9,399 bases of DNA from an uncultured Lachnospiraceae bacterium (GTDB taxonomy: Bacteria; Bacillota; Clostridia; Lachnospirales; Lachnospiraceae). Within the stretch, counting starts at the first letter, position 1; the number at the start of each line of letters is the position of its first letter. The stretch covers positions 1 through 9,399 of the forward strand of contig CACZOS010000110.1 of the NCBI GenBank assembly GCA_902782815.1, written 5' to 3'. Positions 1-5,868 of this stretch are shown here, piece by piece. The notes beneath the pieces are model-generated. The model did no database searches, was not told the origin of the DNA, and worked only from the letters and a program-made list of their open reading frames with translations. A program made the translations under genes and the position numbers.

Positions 1-92
1 CATTTTTATGTGGGCAAGATAAAAAAGATATCCTCCCTCCCTCTCATACGGCGATTCTGTTCGGGGGCCAACAGCAGATAACTTGTTTATTT
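1..92. other. Left-edge stretch, probably 3' end or trailer of an upstream gene
   Basis: No gene can be assigned here. On the + strand one frame is open from base 1 to a TAA at 79-81 and another to a TAA at 105-107, so this could hold the last codons of a gene that begins outside the window; neither short peptide is recognisable. A small hairpin can form from CTGTT (57-61) and AACAG (70-74) around a C/G-rich 8-base loop. The terminator immediately downstream shows that a + strand transcript ends here. The stretch could equally be the 3' part of an untranslated RNA. Confidence 0.3.
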
Positions 93-121
93 AAGACGGA
101 CTTCTAAGGGTCCGTTTTTTT
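93..121 (+). terminator. Intrinsic terminator of the upstream gene
   Basis: A 9-bp stem pairs 93-101 with 110-118. Its core is ACGGAC / GTCCGT, extended by a G-T wobble and two A-T pairs. The loop is 8 bases, and the 3' arm merges into an uninterrupted T run at 115-121. This is a classic rho-independent terminator reading on the + strand. It separates the unseen upstream gene from the Nudix gene group. Confidence 0.85.
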
Positions 122-122
122 A

Positions 123-151
123 TGCTCTTTTTTCCTGATCTGTGGTATACT
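123..151 (+). promoter_or_regulatory. Extended -10 promoter for the Nudix-SGNH-DUF1294 group
   Basis: The sequence TGGTATACT (143-151) is an extended -10 element: TG, one base, then TATACT, which matches 5 of 6 bases of the sigma-A consensus. The hexamer 17 bases upstream (123-128) is a poor -35, but extended -10 promoters often do without one. It lies directly after the terminator and about 70 bases before the first start codon, where a promoter is expected. The transcription start would be near 158. Confidence 0.5.
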
Positions 152-218
152 TCAGAAGAGTATTATTCAGGGATATCCGGATTATCCTGACTAAAGGCGG
201 GAAAGGACAGGAACAGTC

Positions 219-722
219 ATGAGTTATTGCAGCAAATGCGGAGAAGAGCTTATAGAGAAGGAACTGGAAAATGAAGGGATGATCCCCTTCTGCCGGCAAT
301 GTGGTGAATACCGTTTCCCCATGTTCAACACGGCCATCAGCGCCATCGTCTATCATCCGGAAGGTGACCGGATCATCCTGATCCAGCAGTACGGACGGAA
401 GAACAATATACTGGTGGCAGGATATGTTAACCGGGGGGAGAGCGCGGAGCACACCCTGATCAGGGAGGTGAAGGAGGAGCTGGGACTGGATGTGATCCGC
501 TATACCTTCAACGCCAGCGAATTTTTCGAGAAAAGCAATACCCTGATGGTGAATTTTGCCTGTCGGGTAAGCTCGGGCGACTTAAGCGGGGTCAATACCC
601 GGGAAGTGGATTTTGCCGGCTGGTATACACCGGCCGAAGCCAGAGACAAGATACTGGATCATTCCCTGGCTGAAAAATTCCTGCTCAGTTGGCTGGATAA
701 ACAGGAGTATTACAAGGAGTGA
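219..722 (+). CDS. Nudix hydrolase with N-terminal zinc ribbon (NADH pyrophosphatase-like)
   Basis: The protein has 167 residues. A zinc ribbon is formed by C4-x2-C7 and C25-x2-C28. A perfect Nudix box follows: G68, E74, R82-E83, E86-E87, G89, so it should hydrolyse a nucleoside diphosphate linked to another group, using Mg or Mn. The layout (zinc ribbon, Nudix fold, then a segment around residues 98-130 ending in a GW pair) resembles NudC-type NAD(H) pyrophosphatases. However, the SQPWPFP motif that defines NudC is replaced by SEFFEKSN, and the protein is shorter than NudC (about 257 residues in E. coli) because the N-terminal domain is missing. The substrate is therefore open; NAD(H), ADP-ribose or another nucleotide are all possible. 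The ATG at 219 has AAAGGA 12-17 bases upstream. It is the first gene after a terminator and promoter, and its stop lies 2 bases before the next start. Confidence 0.85.
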   Translation: MSYCSKCGEELIEKELENEGMIPFCRQCGEYRFPMFNTAISAIVYHPEGDRIILIQQYGRKNNILVAGYVNRGESAEHTLIREVKEELGLDVIRYTFNASEFFEKSNTLMVNFACRVSSGDLSGVNTREVDFAGWYTPAEARDKILDHSLAEKFLLSWLDKQEYYKE

Positions 723-724
723 GA

Positions 725-1408
725 ATGAATATGAAGACCATCCTTTGTTTCGGTGATTCCAATACCTACGGCTACAGCCCTCTTGACGGAACCCGCTTTC
801 CCGCGGATGTCCGCTGGCCGGGCCGGCTCCGGATCCTGCTGGGAGATGAGTACTCTGTTGTGGAGGAAGGATGCAACGGCAGGACCACGGTCATCATCGA
901 TGAGGAAGAACCCTGGAAATGCGGGGAGTCCTACCTGCGGGCCTGTCTGAATTCCCACAAGCCGGTGGACCTGCTGATCATCATGCTGGGAAGCAATGAC
1001 ATGAAGAAGCAGTATCATGCCGCGGCGCGGGATATCGCCTCAGGAGCCGAAAAACTGGCGGAGATCGCCAGGACATTTCTTGAGATAAAACAGGACCGGG
1101 CACCGGAGATCCTTCTGATCTCCCCTCCCCTGATCCGGAAGGGAATCTCTGCTTCACCTTTCGGCCACAGCTTCTCCGAGGAAGCAGTGAAGGTGTCGGA
1201 AGAACTGGCGGCTCTTTATGAGGAAGCGGCCAAAAGGCAGGGATGTCATTACCTGGACGCGGCGGGGATCGTGGTCCCTTCCAGGGAAGACCATCTCCAT
1301 CTCACCGCCGGGGAGCACGAGAAACTTGCCGGGGCCATAGCCGGGACAGTCAGGGAGATTTTTGCCCCGAAACAGACGCAGGAAGACCAGGAGGCCGGGA
1401 CAGAATAA
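725..1408 (+). CDS. SGNH/GDSL-family hydrolase (arylesterase/acyltransferase-like)
   Basis: The predicted protein has 227 residues and no signal peptide, so it is likely cytoplasmic. All SGNH blocks are visible: GDSN with catalytic Ser12, a block II glycine in GCNGRTT (residues 49-55), GSND (89-92) with Asn91, and DHLH with Asp189 and His192. The sequence around the blocks (the DVRW, VIEEG-like, GESYL and DLLIIMLG stretches) strongly recalls the Mycobacterium smegmatis acyltransferase/esterase MsAcT and related arylesterases, which cleave or transfer short acyl groups from esters. The natural substrate is not known. Start choice: AAGGAG at 714-719 leaves 5 bases to ATG 725; GTG 719 would overlap this site and ATG 731 is the alternative. 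The gene begins 2 bases after the Nudix stop, implying translational coupling. The final ~15 residues are polar and Gln/Glu-rich, beyond the fold. Confidence 0.87.
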   Translation: MNMKTILCFGDSNTYGYSPLDGTRFPADVRWPGRLRILLGDEYSVVEEGCNGRTTVIIDEEEPWKCGESYLRACLNSHKPVDLLIIMLGSNDMKKQYHAAARDIASGAEKLAEIARTFLEIKQDRAPEILLISPPLIRKGISASPFGHSFSEEAVKVSEELAALYEEAAKRQGCHYLDAAGIVVPSREDHLHLTAGEHEKLAGAIAGTVREIFAPKQTQEDQEAGTE

Positions 1409-1443
1409 AGAAACCGGGAAAGAGAAAAGGAAAGGAAAAAAAC

Positions 1444-1710
1444 ATGAAAATATTACTCATCTATCTGGCAGTCATGAATCTGGCGGGCCTTGCGGCCATG
1501 GGATCAGACAAGAGGAAGGCGATCGAAGGAGACTGGAGGATCCCGGAGAAGACACTGTTTCTCCTCAGTATCCTGGGGGGCAGTCTGGGCACTCTGCTGG
1601 GAATGTATCTTTTCCGTCATAAGACCAGACACTGGTATTTCGTGGTGGGCATGCCAATGATCTTTCTGATCCATCTCCTGCTGATCCGGCTGATCTTCAT
1701 CCGCCATTGA
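1444..1710 (+). CDS. DUF1294 small membrane protein
   Basis: This 88-residue protein has three hydrophobic segments (about 3-19, 38-57 and 64-86). It carries the family's conserved residues: D22-K23 after the first helix, R32 and P34-E35, a GG pair at 45-46, and the R58-H59-K60-T61 motif followed by F66. These features are typical of DUF1294, whose function is unknown. The ATG at 1444 has AAAGGA at 1431-1436, 7 bases away, within a purine-rich stretch. It lies 35 bases after the SGNH gene and is probably the last gene of that transcript, though no terminator is evident after it. The location next to two hydrolases gives no firm clue to its role. Confidence 0.85.
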   Translation: MKILLIYLAVMNLAGLAAMGSDKRKAIEGDWRIPEKTLFLLSILGGSLGTLLGMYLFRHKTRHWYFVVGMPMIFLIHLLLIRLIFIRH

Positions 1711-1713
1711 CAT

Positions 1714-1743
1714 TTGACAGGTGAAAGAATATAATTTTATAAG
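1714..1743 (+). promoter_or_regulatory. Sigma-A promoter for the Sel1 protein and lipoprotein genes
   Basis: A perfect TTGACA at 1714-1719 is followed after 18 bases by TATAAG (1738-1743), 5 of 6 bases of the -10 consensus. An overlapping TATAAT at 1730-1735 is too close to this -35 to pair with it. The start point would be near 1750, giving a leader of about 40 bases before the AGGAGG of the next gene. The promoter starts only 4 bases after the stop of the DUF1294 gene. Confidence 0.65.
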
Positions 1744-1792
1744 CCCGCGAAGGGTGAGATTACTCTGATAAAAACAGTTAGGAGGGACACAG

Positions 1793-2461
1793 ATGGCCCA
1801 GGATTTATCCAAGATCAGCGCGATGATGGAAGGAAAAACCCTCGAGAAAGAAAATATCATAAAAATGTATCAGATGGTTCAGAGTGCTTCAGAAACGGAA
1901 GAGAAGAAAAATGTCATGAAGCATTCCGTTTTTTTTGTGGGACAGCTGCCCCTGAAGGAGAACCGTTTTGTGGATATCAGGGCCACGGACAGGATCCTCA
2001 ACACCACAGTCCCCTATGACGAGCTGGAGGACTACAGGAAGTATCTTCTGGAAGGGCTTGCCACCCAGACACTCCTGATCAAACGGGAGGACGGCCGGTA
2101 TGAGGTCAACCGGAAGTTTGAGAAATCCATCGCCAAGGTGAAGAAGATCGCCTATGCCTGCCAGCTGGAGAAGGAGGAAGCGTCCAGGGAAATCATGCCC
2201 AAGGTCAAAAAAATGTACCAGATGGGCACCAAATATTATAACAGCGGAAACTATGAGGAGGCTGCTGCCTGCTTCATGAACACCGTTGAGATGGCGGAGT
2301 ACCGTATGGGGTACTACAGCCTGGCCCTCATGTACTATGAAGGCAAGGGAGTGGAACAGTCCTATGAAACAGCTTTAAGCTATGCCAGAAATGCATTGGT
2401 AAGAGGAGCCAGGATCGCGGAAGGACTGGAAGAGGAGATCCTTGAACATCTGGAAGGATGA
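1793..2461 (+). CDS. Sel1/TPR repeat protein of unknown function
   Basis: This is a 222-residue protein without a signal peptide or membrane segment. The C-terminal third is helical-repeat in nature: a TPR-like unit (about 141-168, with YYNSGNYEEAAACF) followed by a Sel1-type unit (about 169-207, with the LALMYYEGKGVEQ signature and a closing ALSYARNALVRGA helix). Such repeats normally serve protein-protein contacts. The first ~140 residues are charged and lysine-rich; I do not recognise a domain in them. AGGAGG at 1780-1785 lies 7 bases before the ATG, an excellent site, and a promoter precedes it. The neighbouring downstream gene is a surface-anchored folding factor and the two are probably co-transcribed, so a functional link is possible but unproven. 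Confidence 0.8.
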   Translation: MAQDLSKISAMMEGKTLEKENIIKMYQMVQSASETEEKKNVMKHSVFFVGQLPLKENRFVDIRATDRILNTTVPYDELEDYRKYLLEGLATQTLLIKREDGRYEVNRKFEKSIAKVKKIAYACQLEKEEASREIMPKVKKMYQMGTKYYNSGNYEEAAACFMNTVEMAEYRMGYYSLALMYYEGKGVEQSYETALSYARNALVRGARIAEGLEEEILEHLEG

Positions 2462-2499
2462 TCGGGGAAATATACAGGATCAGAAAGGAAAGACAATCC

Positions 2500-3585
2500 A
2501 TGAAGAACTTTTGGAAAGCCGGAGCAGTGCTTATGGCGGCTGCTCTGTTCATGACAGGATGCGGAAACAGTAAGAAAGCCCAGGAAGCCACCACGGAGGG
2601 CGACGGAGTCCGGATCGAGATCGACTATTCCGCCGGCCTCACCGATGAGGGAAAGCTGGAGGGAATCAAGGCTTCCGATTATGTTACCCTCTGTGATTAC
2701 AGTAACATTGAGGTTCCCAAAAAGGAGATCGAGCCCTCCGACGACGAGGTGCAGACCCAGGTCGACAATCTCCTGAGCAACCCCGATTACGGTGTATATG
2801 ACAGGGCAGTCAAAAAAGGTGATACTGTCAATATCGATTATGTGGGAAAGATCGACGGGAAGGAATTTTCCGGAGGAAGCGCCACCGGCCAGGACCTGGT
2901 CATCGGATCCAAGTCTTTTATCGATAATTTTGAGGACCAGATCATCGGCCATACCCCGGGGGAGACCTTTGATGTGAAGGTCACCTTCCCCAAGGATTAT
3001 GCCTCGGCGGATGTCGCCGGAAAAGACGCGGTCTTTTCCGTGACCCTCAATTATATTGCCCCGGAGCTGACGGATGATTTCGTGAAAAAGTATTTCAATG
3101 AGACGGACGCCATCTCCACTGTGAAGGAGATGAAGAATTCCATCAAGGATACCCTGAGGGAAACCAACGAGAACAACTATATCTGGAATTATCTCCTGAC
3201 CAACAGCAAGTTTAAGGAACTGCCGGAGGAACTGATGGACAAGAGGCTGGAAAGCTCCCTCAATGTCCTGCGCAAACAGTATCATGATTACCTGGGTTAC
3301 GGGGACGAGCAGATCCTCTCCATGTACGGCTATAAATCCATGGACGAGGTGAAGGAGAACCTGAGGGAGAACACCGAGACCAGCGTAAAATACTTCCTTA
3401 TCGCCTCCGCCATCAGCGACGAGCATCCGGAAGAACTCAACGTGGAAAAGGCAGACCTTGACAAAATCCTGGGAACGGCCAGTGCGGATTCCTATTATGA
3501 CATTTACGGAAAACCCTACACCAACGCCAATATCCTTGTGACCATGGTGGGAGATTATATCATGGATCATGCCACCGTGAAGTGA
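2500..3585 (+). CDS. FKBP-type peptidyl-prolyl isomerase lipoprotein, trigger-factor-like
   Basis: From ATG 2500 the protein has 361 residues. It opens with a lipoprotein signal peptide: positive residues K2 and K6, a hydrophobic core (about 7-18) and the lipobox MTGC with lipidated Cys21. After a short acidic linker comes a region with a trigger-factor-like helix (about 70-95). An FKBP domain follows (about 104-186: GDTVNIDYVG, then FIDNFEDQIIG, then VTFPKDY), then a long helical C-terminal region (about 187-361) like the trigger factor chaperone domain. The ribosome-docking domain of true trigger factor (GFRxGxxP) is absent. I infer an extracytoplasmic, membrane-anchored foldase, comparable in role to PrsA but built on an FKBP domain. 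An upstream in-frame ATG at 2458 overlaps the previous stop; it would add 14 charged residues before the signal peptide, so ATG 2500 with AAAGGA at 2484-2489 is preferred. No terminator is seen downstream. Confidence 0.85.
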   Translation: MKNFWKAGAVLMAAALFMTGCGNSKKAQEATTEGDGVRIEIDYSAGLTDEGKLEGIKASDYVTLCDYSNIEVPKKEIEPSDDEVQTQVDNLLSNPDYGVYDRAVKKGDTVNIDYVGKIDGKEFSGGSATGQDLVIGSKSFIDNFEDQIIGHTPGETFDVKVTFPKDYASADVAGKDAVFSVTLNYIAPELTDDFVKKYFNETDAISTVKEMKNSIKDTLRETNENNYIWNYLLTNSKFKELPEELMDKRLESSLNVLRKQYHDYLGYGDEQILSMYGYKSMDEVKENLRENTETSVKYFLIASAISDEHPEELNVEKADLDKILGTASADSYYDIYGKPYTNANILVTMVGDYIMDHATVK

Positions 3586-3594
3586 AATCGGACA

Positions 3595-3623
3595 TTTACA
3601 AGACCGCCCCTATCAGATATAAT
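3595..3623 (+). promoter_or_regulatory. Sigma-A promoter for the pyrH-frr block
   Basis: TTTACA (3595-3600) and a perfect TATAAT (3618-3623) are separated by exactly 17 bases, giving 11 of 12 consensus bases at the optimal spacing. It is the best promoter in the window. Transcription should begin near 3630, leaving a leader of about 75 bases before pyrH. It lies just 9 bases after the stop of the lipoprotein gene. Confidence 0.8.
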
Positions 3624-3645
3624 ATTCATGATGAATAAGAACACT

Positions 3646-3675
3646 CCGCCGGGCGGTGACCTGCTTTAAGGTCAC
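3646..3675 (+). promoter_or_regulatory. Hairpin leader of pyrH
   Basis: Within the pyrH leader, GTGACC (3656-3661) pairs with GGTCAC (3670-3675) around an 8-base loop. A smaller, tight hairpin (3646-3649 with 3653-3656) shares base 3656 with it. No T run follows, so this is not a simple terminator. It lies about 20 bases upstream of the GGAGGA ribosome binding site (3697-3702). It may stabilise the mRNA 5' end or modulate expression; function is inferred only from position. Confidence 0.4.
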
Positions 3676-3705
3676 GGCTTTGGGAGGGGGAGATTTGGAG
3701 GACAT

Positions 3706-4422
3706 ATGGAGGATTTGAGAAAGCTTGACCGGGTGCTGCTGAAACTCAGCGGAGAAGCGCTTGCCGGGGAGAAAAAGACAGGATTTGACGAGGCCACCGT
3801 GCTGGATGTTGCCAGACAGGTCAAGGAAGTGGTGGATTCCGGTATTCAGGTTGCCATCGTGATCGGCGGAGGTAATTTCTGGAGAGGAAGGACCAGCGAG
3901 AACATGGAGCGGACCAGGGCAGACCAGATCGGTATGCTGGCCACGGTGATGAACTGTATTTACGTGGCGGACATGTTTCGCCATGTGGGGATGAAGACCA
4001 AAGTCTACACCCCCTTTGTCTGCGGATCTTTTACGGAGCTTTTCTCCAAGACAGATGCCCTGGCCAGTCTTGAGGAGGGCTATGTCACCTTCTTTGCCGG
4101 AGGCACAGGCCATCCTTATTTCTCCACGGATACCGCCACGGCCCTCAGGGCCATCGAGATCGAGGCGGATGCCATCCTTCTGGCCAAAGCCATCGACGGA
4201 GTTTACGACAGTGATCCCAAGATCAATCCGGAAGCCGTCAAATATGACCGTATTTCCCTGGATCAGGTACTGGATCAGAAACTGGGGGTCATTGATCTGA
4301 CTGCCACCATCATGTGCCTTGAAAATAAGATGCCGCTTGTCATATTCGGACTGAATGAGAAAAACAGTATCGTCAATACCATGAAAGGCAGCTTCACCGG
4401 TACCTTCGTTACCGTGGACTGA
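3706..4422 (+). CDS. pyrH: UMP kinase
   Basis: The enzyme phosphorylates UMP to UDP with ATP, the second step towards UTP and CTP after de novo UMP synthesis; it is cytoplasmic and usually hexameric. At 238 residues it has the usual family length. The amino-acid kinase fold motifs are all present: LLKLSGEAL (11-19, with Lys13), the VIGGGNFWRGR loop (52-62), DQIGMLATVMN (73-83) and the STDTATALRA segment (140-149), followed by AKAIDGVYDSDP (160-171). The ATG at 3706 is preceded by GGAGGA at 3697-3702. It begins the conserved block and has its own strong promoter. In many Firmicutes rpsB and tsf lie directly upstream; here they do not. Confidence 0.97.
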   Translation: MEDLRKLDRVLLKLSGEALAGEKKTGFDEATVLDVARQVKEVVDSGIQVAIVIGGGNFWRGRTSENMERTRADQIGMLATVMNCIYVADMFRHVGMKTKVYTPFVCGSFTELFSKTDALASLEEGYVTFFAGGTGHPYFSTDTATALRAIEIEADAILLAKAIDGVYDSDPKINPEAVKYDRISLDQVLDQKLGVIDLTATIMCLENKMPLVIFGLNEKNSIVNTMKGSFTGTFVTVD

Positions 4423-4458
4423 TCGATGCATTATATCGGAAAATGAGGAGGAATAGCC

Positions 4459-5004
4459 ATGATCAAAAAATATGAAGAGAAGATGACCAAGTCCATCAAT
4501 AATCTTGAGCAGGAATATAATTCGATCCGTGCAGGAAGAGCCAATCCTCATGTGCTGGATAAGGTTAGGGTAGATTATTACGGCACACCCACACCCATTC
4601 AGCAGGTGGGCAACATCGCTGTTCCCGAACCCCGTATGATCACCATCCAGCCCTGGGAAAGATCCCTGATCAAACCCATCGAGAAGGCCATCCAGACATC
4701 GGATATCGGGATTCATCCCTCCAATGACGGACAGGTGATCCGCCTTGTCTTCCCGGAACTTACGGAGGAACACAGAAAAGAGCTGGTAAAAGACGTTAAG
4801 AAAAAAGCGGAATCTGCCAAGGTAGCCATCCGCAATATCCGCCGTGACGCCAACGACTATTTCAAGAAGGTTCAGAAAGGCGGAGAGATCACGGAAGACG
4901 AACTGAAGGATAACGAGAAAAAAGTACAGAAACTGACTGATAAATATATCAAGGAAGTTGATGAACTGATGAATAAAAAATCCCAGGAGATCCTCACCGT
5001 ATAA
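4459..5004 (+). CDS. frr: Ribosome recycling factor
   Basis: Together with EF-G, this protein splits the post-termination ribosome so that subunits can be reused. The 181-residue length is close to the usual 185. Seen in order are the first helix of domain I with SIRAGRANP (22-30), the beta-rich domain II (about 31-103, including YGTPTPIQQV and PRMITIQPW), and the return helices with RNIRRDANDYFKK (125-137), whose arginines are the conserved ribosome-contact residues. AGGAGG at 4446-4451 lies 7 bases before the ATG. It follows pyrH by 36 bases with no terminator between, so the two are almost certainly co-transcribed. Confidence 0.97.
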   Translation: MIKKYEEKMTKSINNLEQEYNSIRAGRANPHVLDKVRVDYYGTPTPIQQVGNIAVPEPRMITIQPWERSLIKPIEKAIQTSDIGIHPSNDGQVIRLVFPELTEEHRKELVKDVKKKAESAKVAIRNIRRDANDYFKKVQKGGEITEDELKDNEKKVQKLTDKYIKEVDELMNKKSQEILTV

Positions 5005-5038
5005 TCTCCCGGAGATTCCCTTCTCCCATGCCGGGAGA
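5005..5038 (+). promoter_or_regulatory. Hairpin directly after frr
   Basis: TCTCCCGG (5005-5012), starting at the base after the frr stop, is perfectly complementary to CCGGGAGA (5031-5038), with an 18-base loop. There is no T run behind it, so termination would be inefficient at best. It could act as a 3' stabiliser or processing signal separating frr from uppS mRNA. Confidence 0.45.
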
Positions 5039-5073
5039 GGGACCTATGATATTTATACAATGACAGGAACAAG

Positions 5074-5111
5074 ACCGGCAGCCGGGATACCGGCTGCTGG
5101 TTTACTATAAT
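5074..5111 (+). terminator. Strong hairpin before uppS, possible attenuator or readthrough terminator
   Basis: Bases 5074-5085 pair with 5090-5101 in a 12-bp stem with a single G-T wobble (5077/5098), closed by a GATA tetraloop. The 3' side runs into TTTACTATAAT, only weakly T-rich. A TATAAT hexamer (5106-5111) sits in this tail, but no acceptable -35 is found 16-18 bases upstream because that position is inside the stem. It may be a partial terminator with readthrough into uppS, or an RNA processing site. The uppS ribosome binding site begins 20 bases further on. Confidence 0.45.
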
Positions 5112-5134
5112 GGGATAAAACGGAGGTAGAGGGT

Positions 5135-5860
5135 GTGAAGACAGAGATCGGGGGGAAGATGTACGAGGTGCCTGTCCACGTTGCCATCATCCTTGACGGG
5201 AACGGAAGATGGGCAAAAAAGAGGTTTCTGCCGAGAAATCTCGGCCATGCGGAGGGGGCGAAGACCGTAGAGCAGATCTGCGAGGATGCCTGGGATCTGG
5301 GTATCAAATATCTGACGGTATATGCCTTTTCCACAGAGAACTGGAAGCGGCCGCAGAAGGAAGTGAACGCCCTCATGAAGCTTCTGCGCAAATACCTGGT
5401 GGACTGTATTGAGAGGACATCCAAAAACAACATGAGGGTTCGGGTGATCGGAGAGAGATCTAAGCTGGATGAGGATATCATCCGGTCCATCAACGAGCTT
5501 GAGGAAGTATCCTCGGCCAATACCGGGCTGAATTTCACCATCGCCCTCAACTACGGCAGCAGGGATGAGATGGTGAGAGCCATGCAGGCCATGAGCAGGG
5601 ATTACCGGGACGGCAGGTTCTCCCTGGAAGAGATCACAGAGGAGCGGTTTTCCTCCTACCTGGATACCCGGGATCTGCCGGATCCGGACCTGATGATCCG
5701 GACCAGCGGGGAACAGAGACTGTCTAACTGGCTGCTCTGGCAGCTGGCTTACGCGGAGTTTTATTTTACGGATGTGCTCTGGCCGGATTTTGATAAGAAG
5801 GAACTTGAACGTGCCATCATTTATTACAATACCAGAGAACGGAGATTCGGAGGAGTCTAG
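5135..5860 (+). CDS. uppS: Undecaprenyl diphosphate synthase (cis-prenyltransferase)
   Basis: The enzyme condenses isopentenyl diphosphate onto farnesyl diphosphate to make C55 undecaprenyl diphosphate, precursor of the lipid carrier for peptidoglycan and other wall polymers. At 241 residues it is of normal length. Conserved cis-prenyltransferase sites are intact: D21 and R25 in ILDGNGRWA, R34 and H38, the AFSTENWKRP segment (64-73), and the C-terminal substrate and metal site R189 (IRTSGE), R195, S197 and E208 (YAEFYF). The start is GTG at 5135, supported by GGAGGT at 5122-5127, 7 bases away; the next in-frame ATG (codon 9) has no comparable site. It follows frr after 130 bases holding two hairpins, and its stop overlaps the cdsA ribosome binding site. 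Confidence 0.96.
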   Translation: MKTEIGGKMYEVPVHVAIILDGNGRWAKKRFLPRNLGHAEGAKTVEQICEDAWDLGIKYLTVYAFSTENWKRPQKEVNALMKLLRKYLVDCIERTSKNNMRVRVIGERSKLDEDIIRSINELEEVSSANTGLNFTIALNYGSRDEMVRAMQAMSRDYRDGRFSLEEITEERFSSYLDTRDLPDPDLMIRTSGEQRLSNWLLWQLAYAEFYFTDVLWPDFDKKELERAIIYYNTRERRFGGV

Positions 5861-5868
5861 GAGGTCCT

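Noticed and set aside
1243..1710. Longer reading of the DUF1294 gene starting at 1243
   Set aside because: The extra N-terminal residues overlap the SGNH catalytic end in another frame and are Arg/Gly-rich junk. ATG 1444 has a good ribosome binding site and gives the family's normal length.
2380..3570. Long antisense open frame (396 codons) opposite the lipoprotein gene
   Set aside because: The + strand protein has a clear signal peptide and FKBP motifs. The antisense product has no recognisable domain, looks like a low-information shadow and has no fitting context.
3613..4773. Long antisense open frame (386 codons) across pyrH and frr
   Set aside because: It spans two firmly identified genes and the promoter between lipoprotein and pyrH. 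Its length follows from the codon bias of the + strand genes.
5083..5111. Promoter for uppS using TATAAT at 5106-5111
   Set aside because: The position 16-18 bases upstream falls inside the GC-rich hairpin and has no -35 similarity, and there is no TG extension before the -10. The hexamer alone is not enough.
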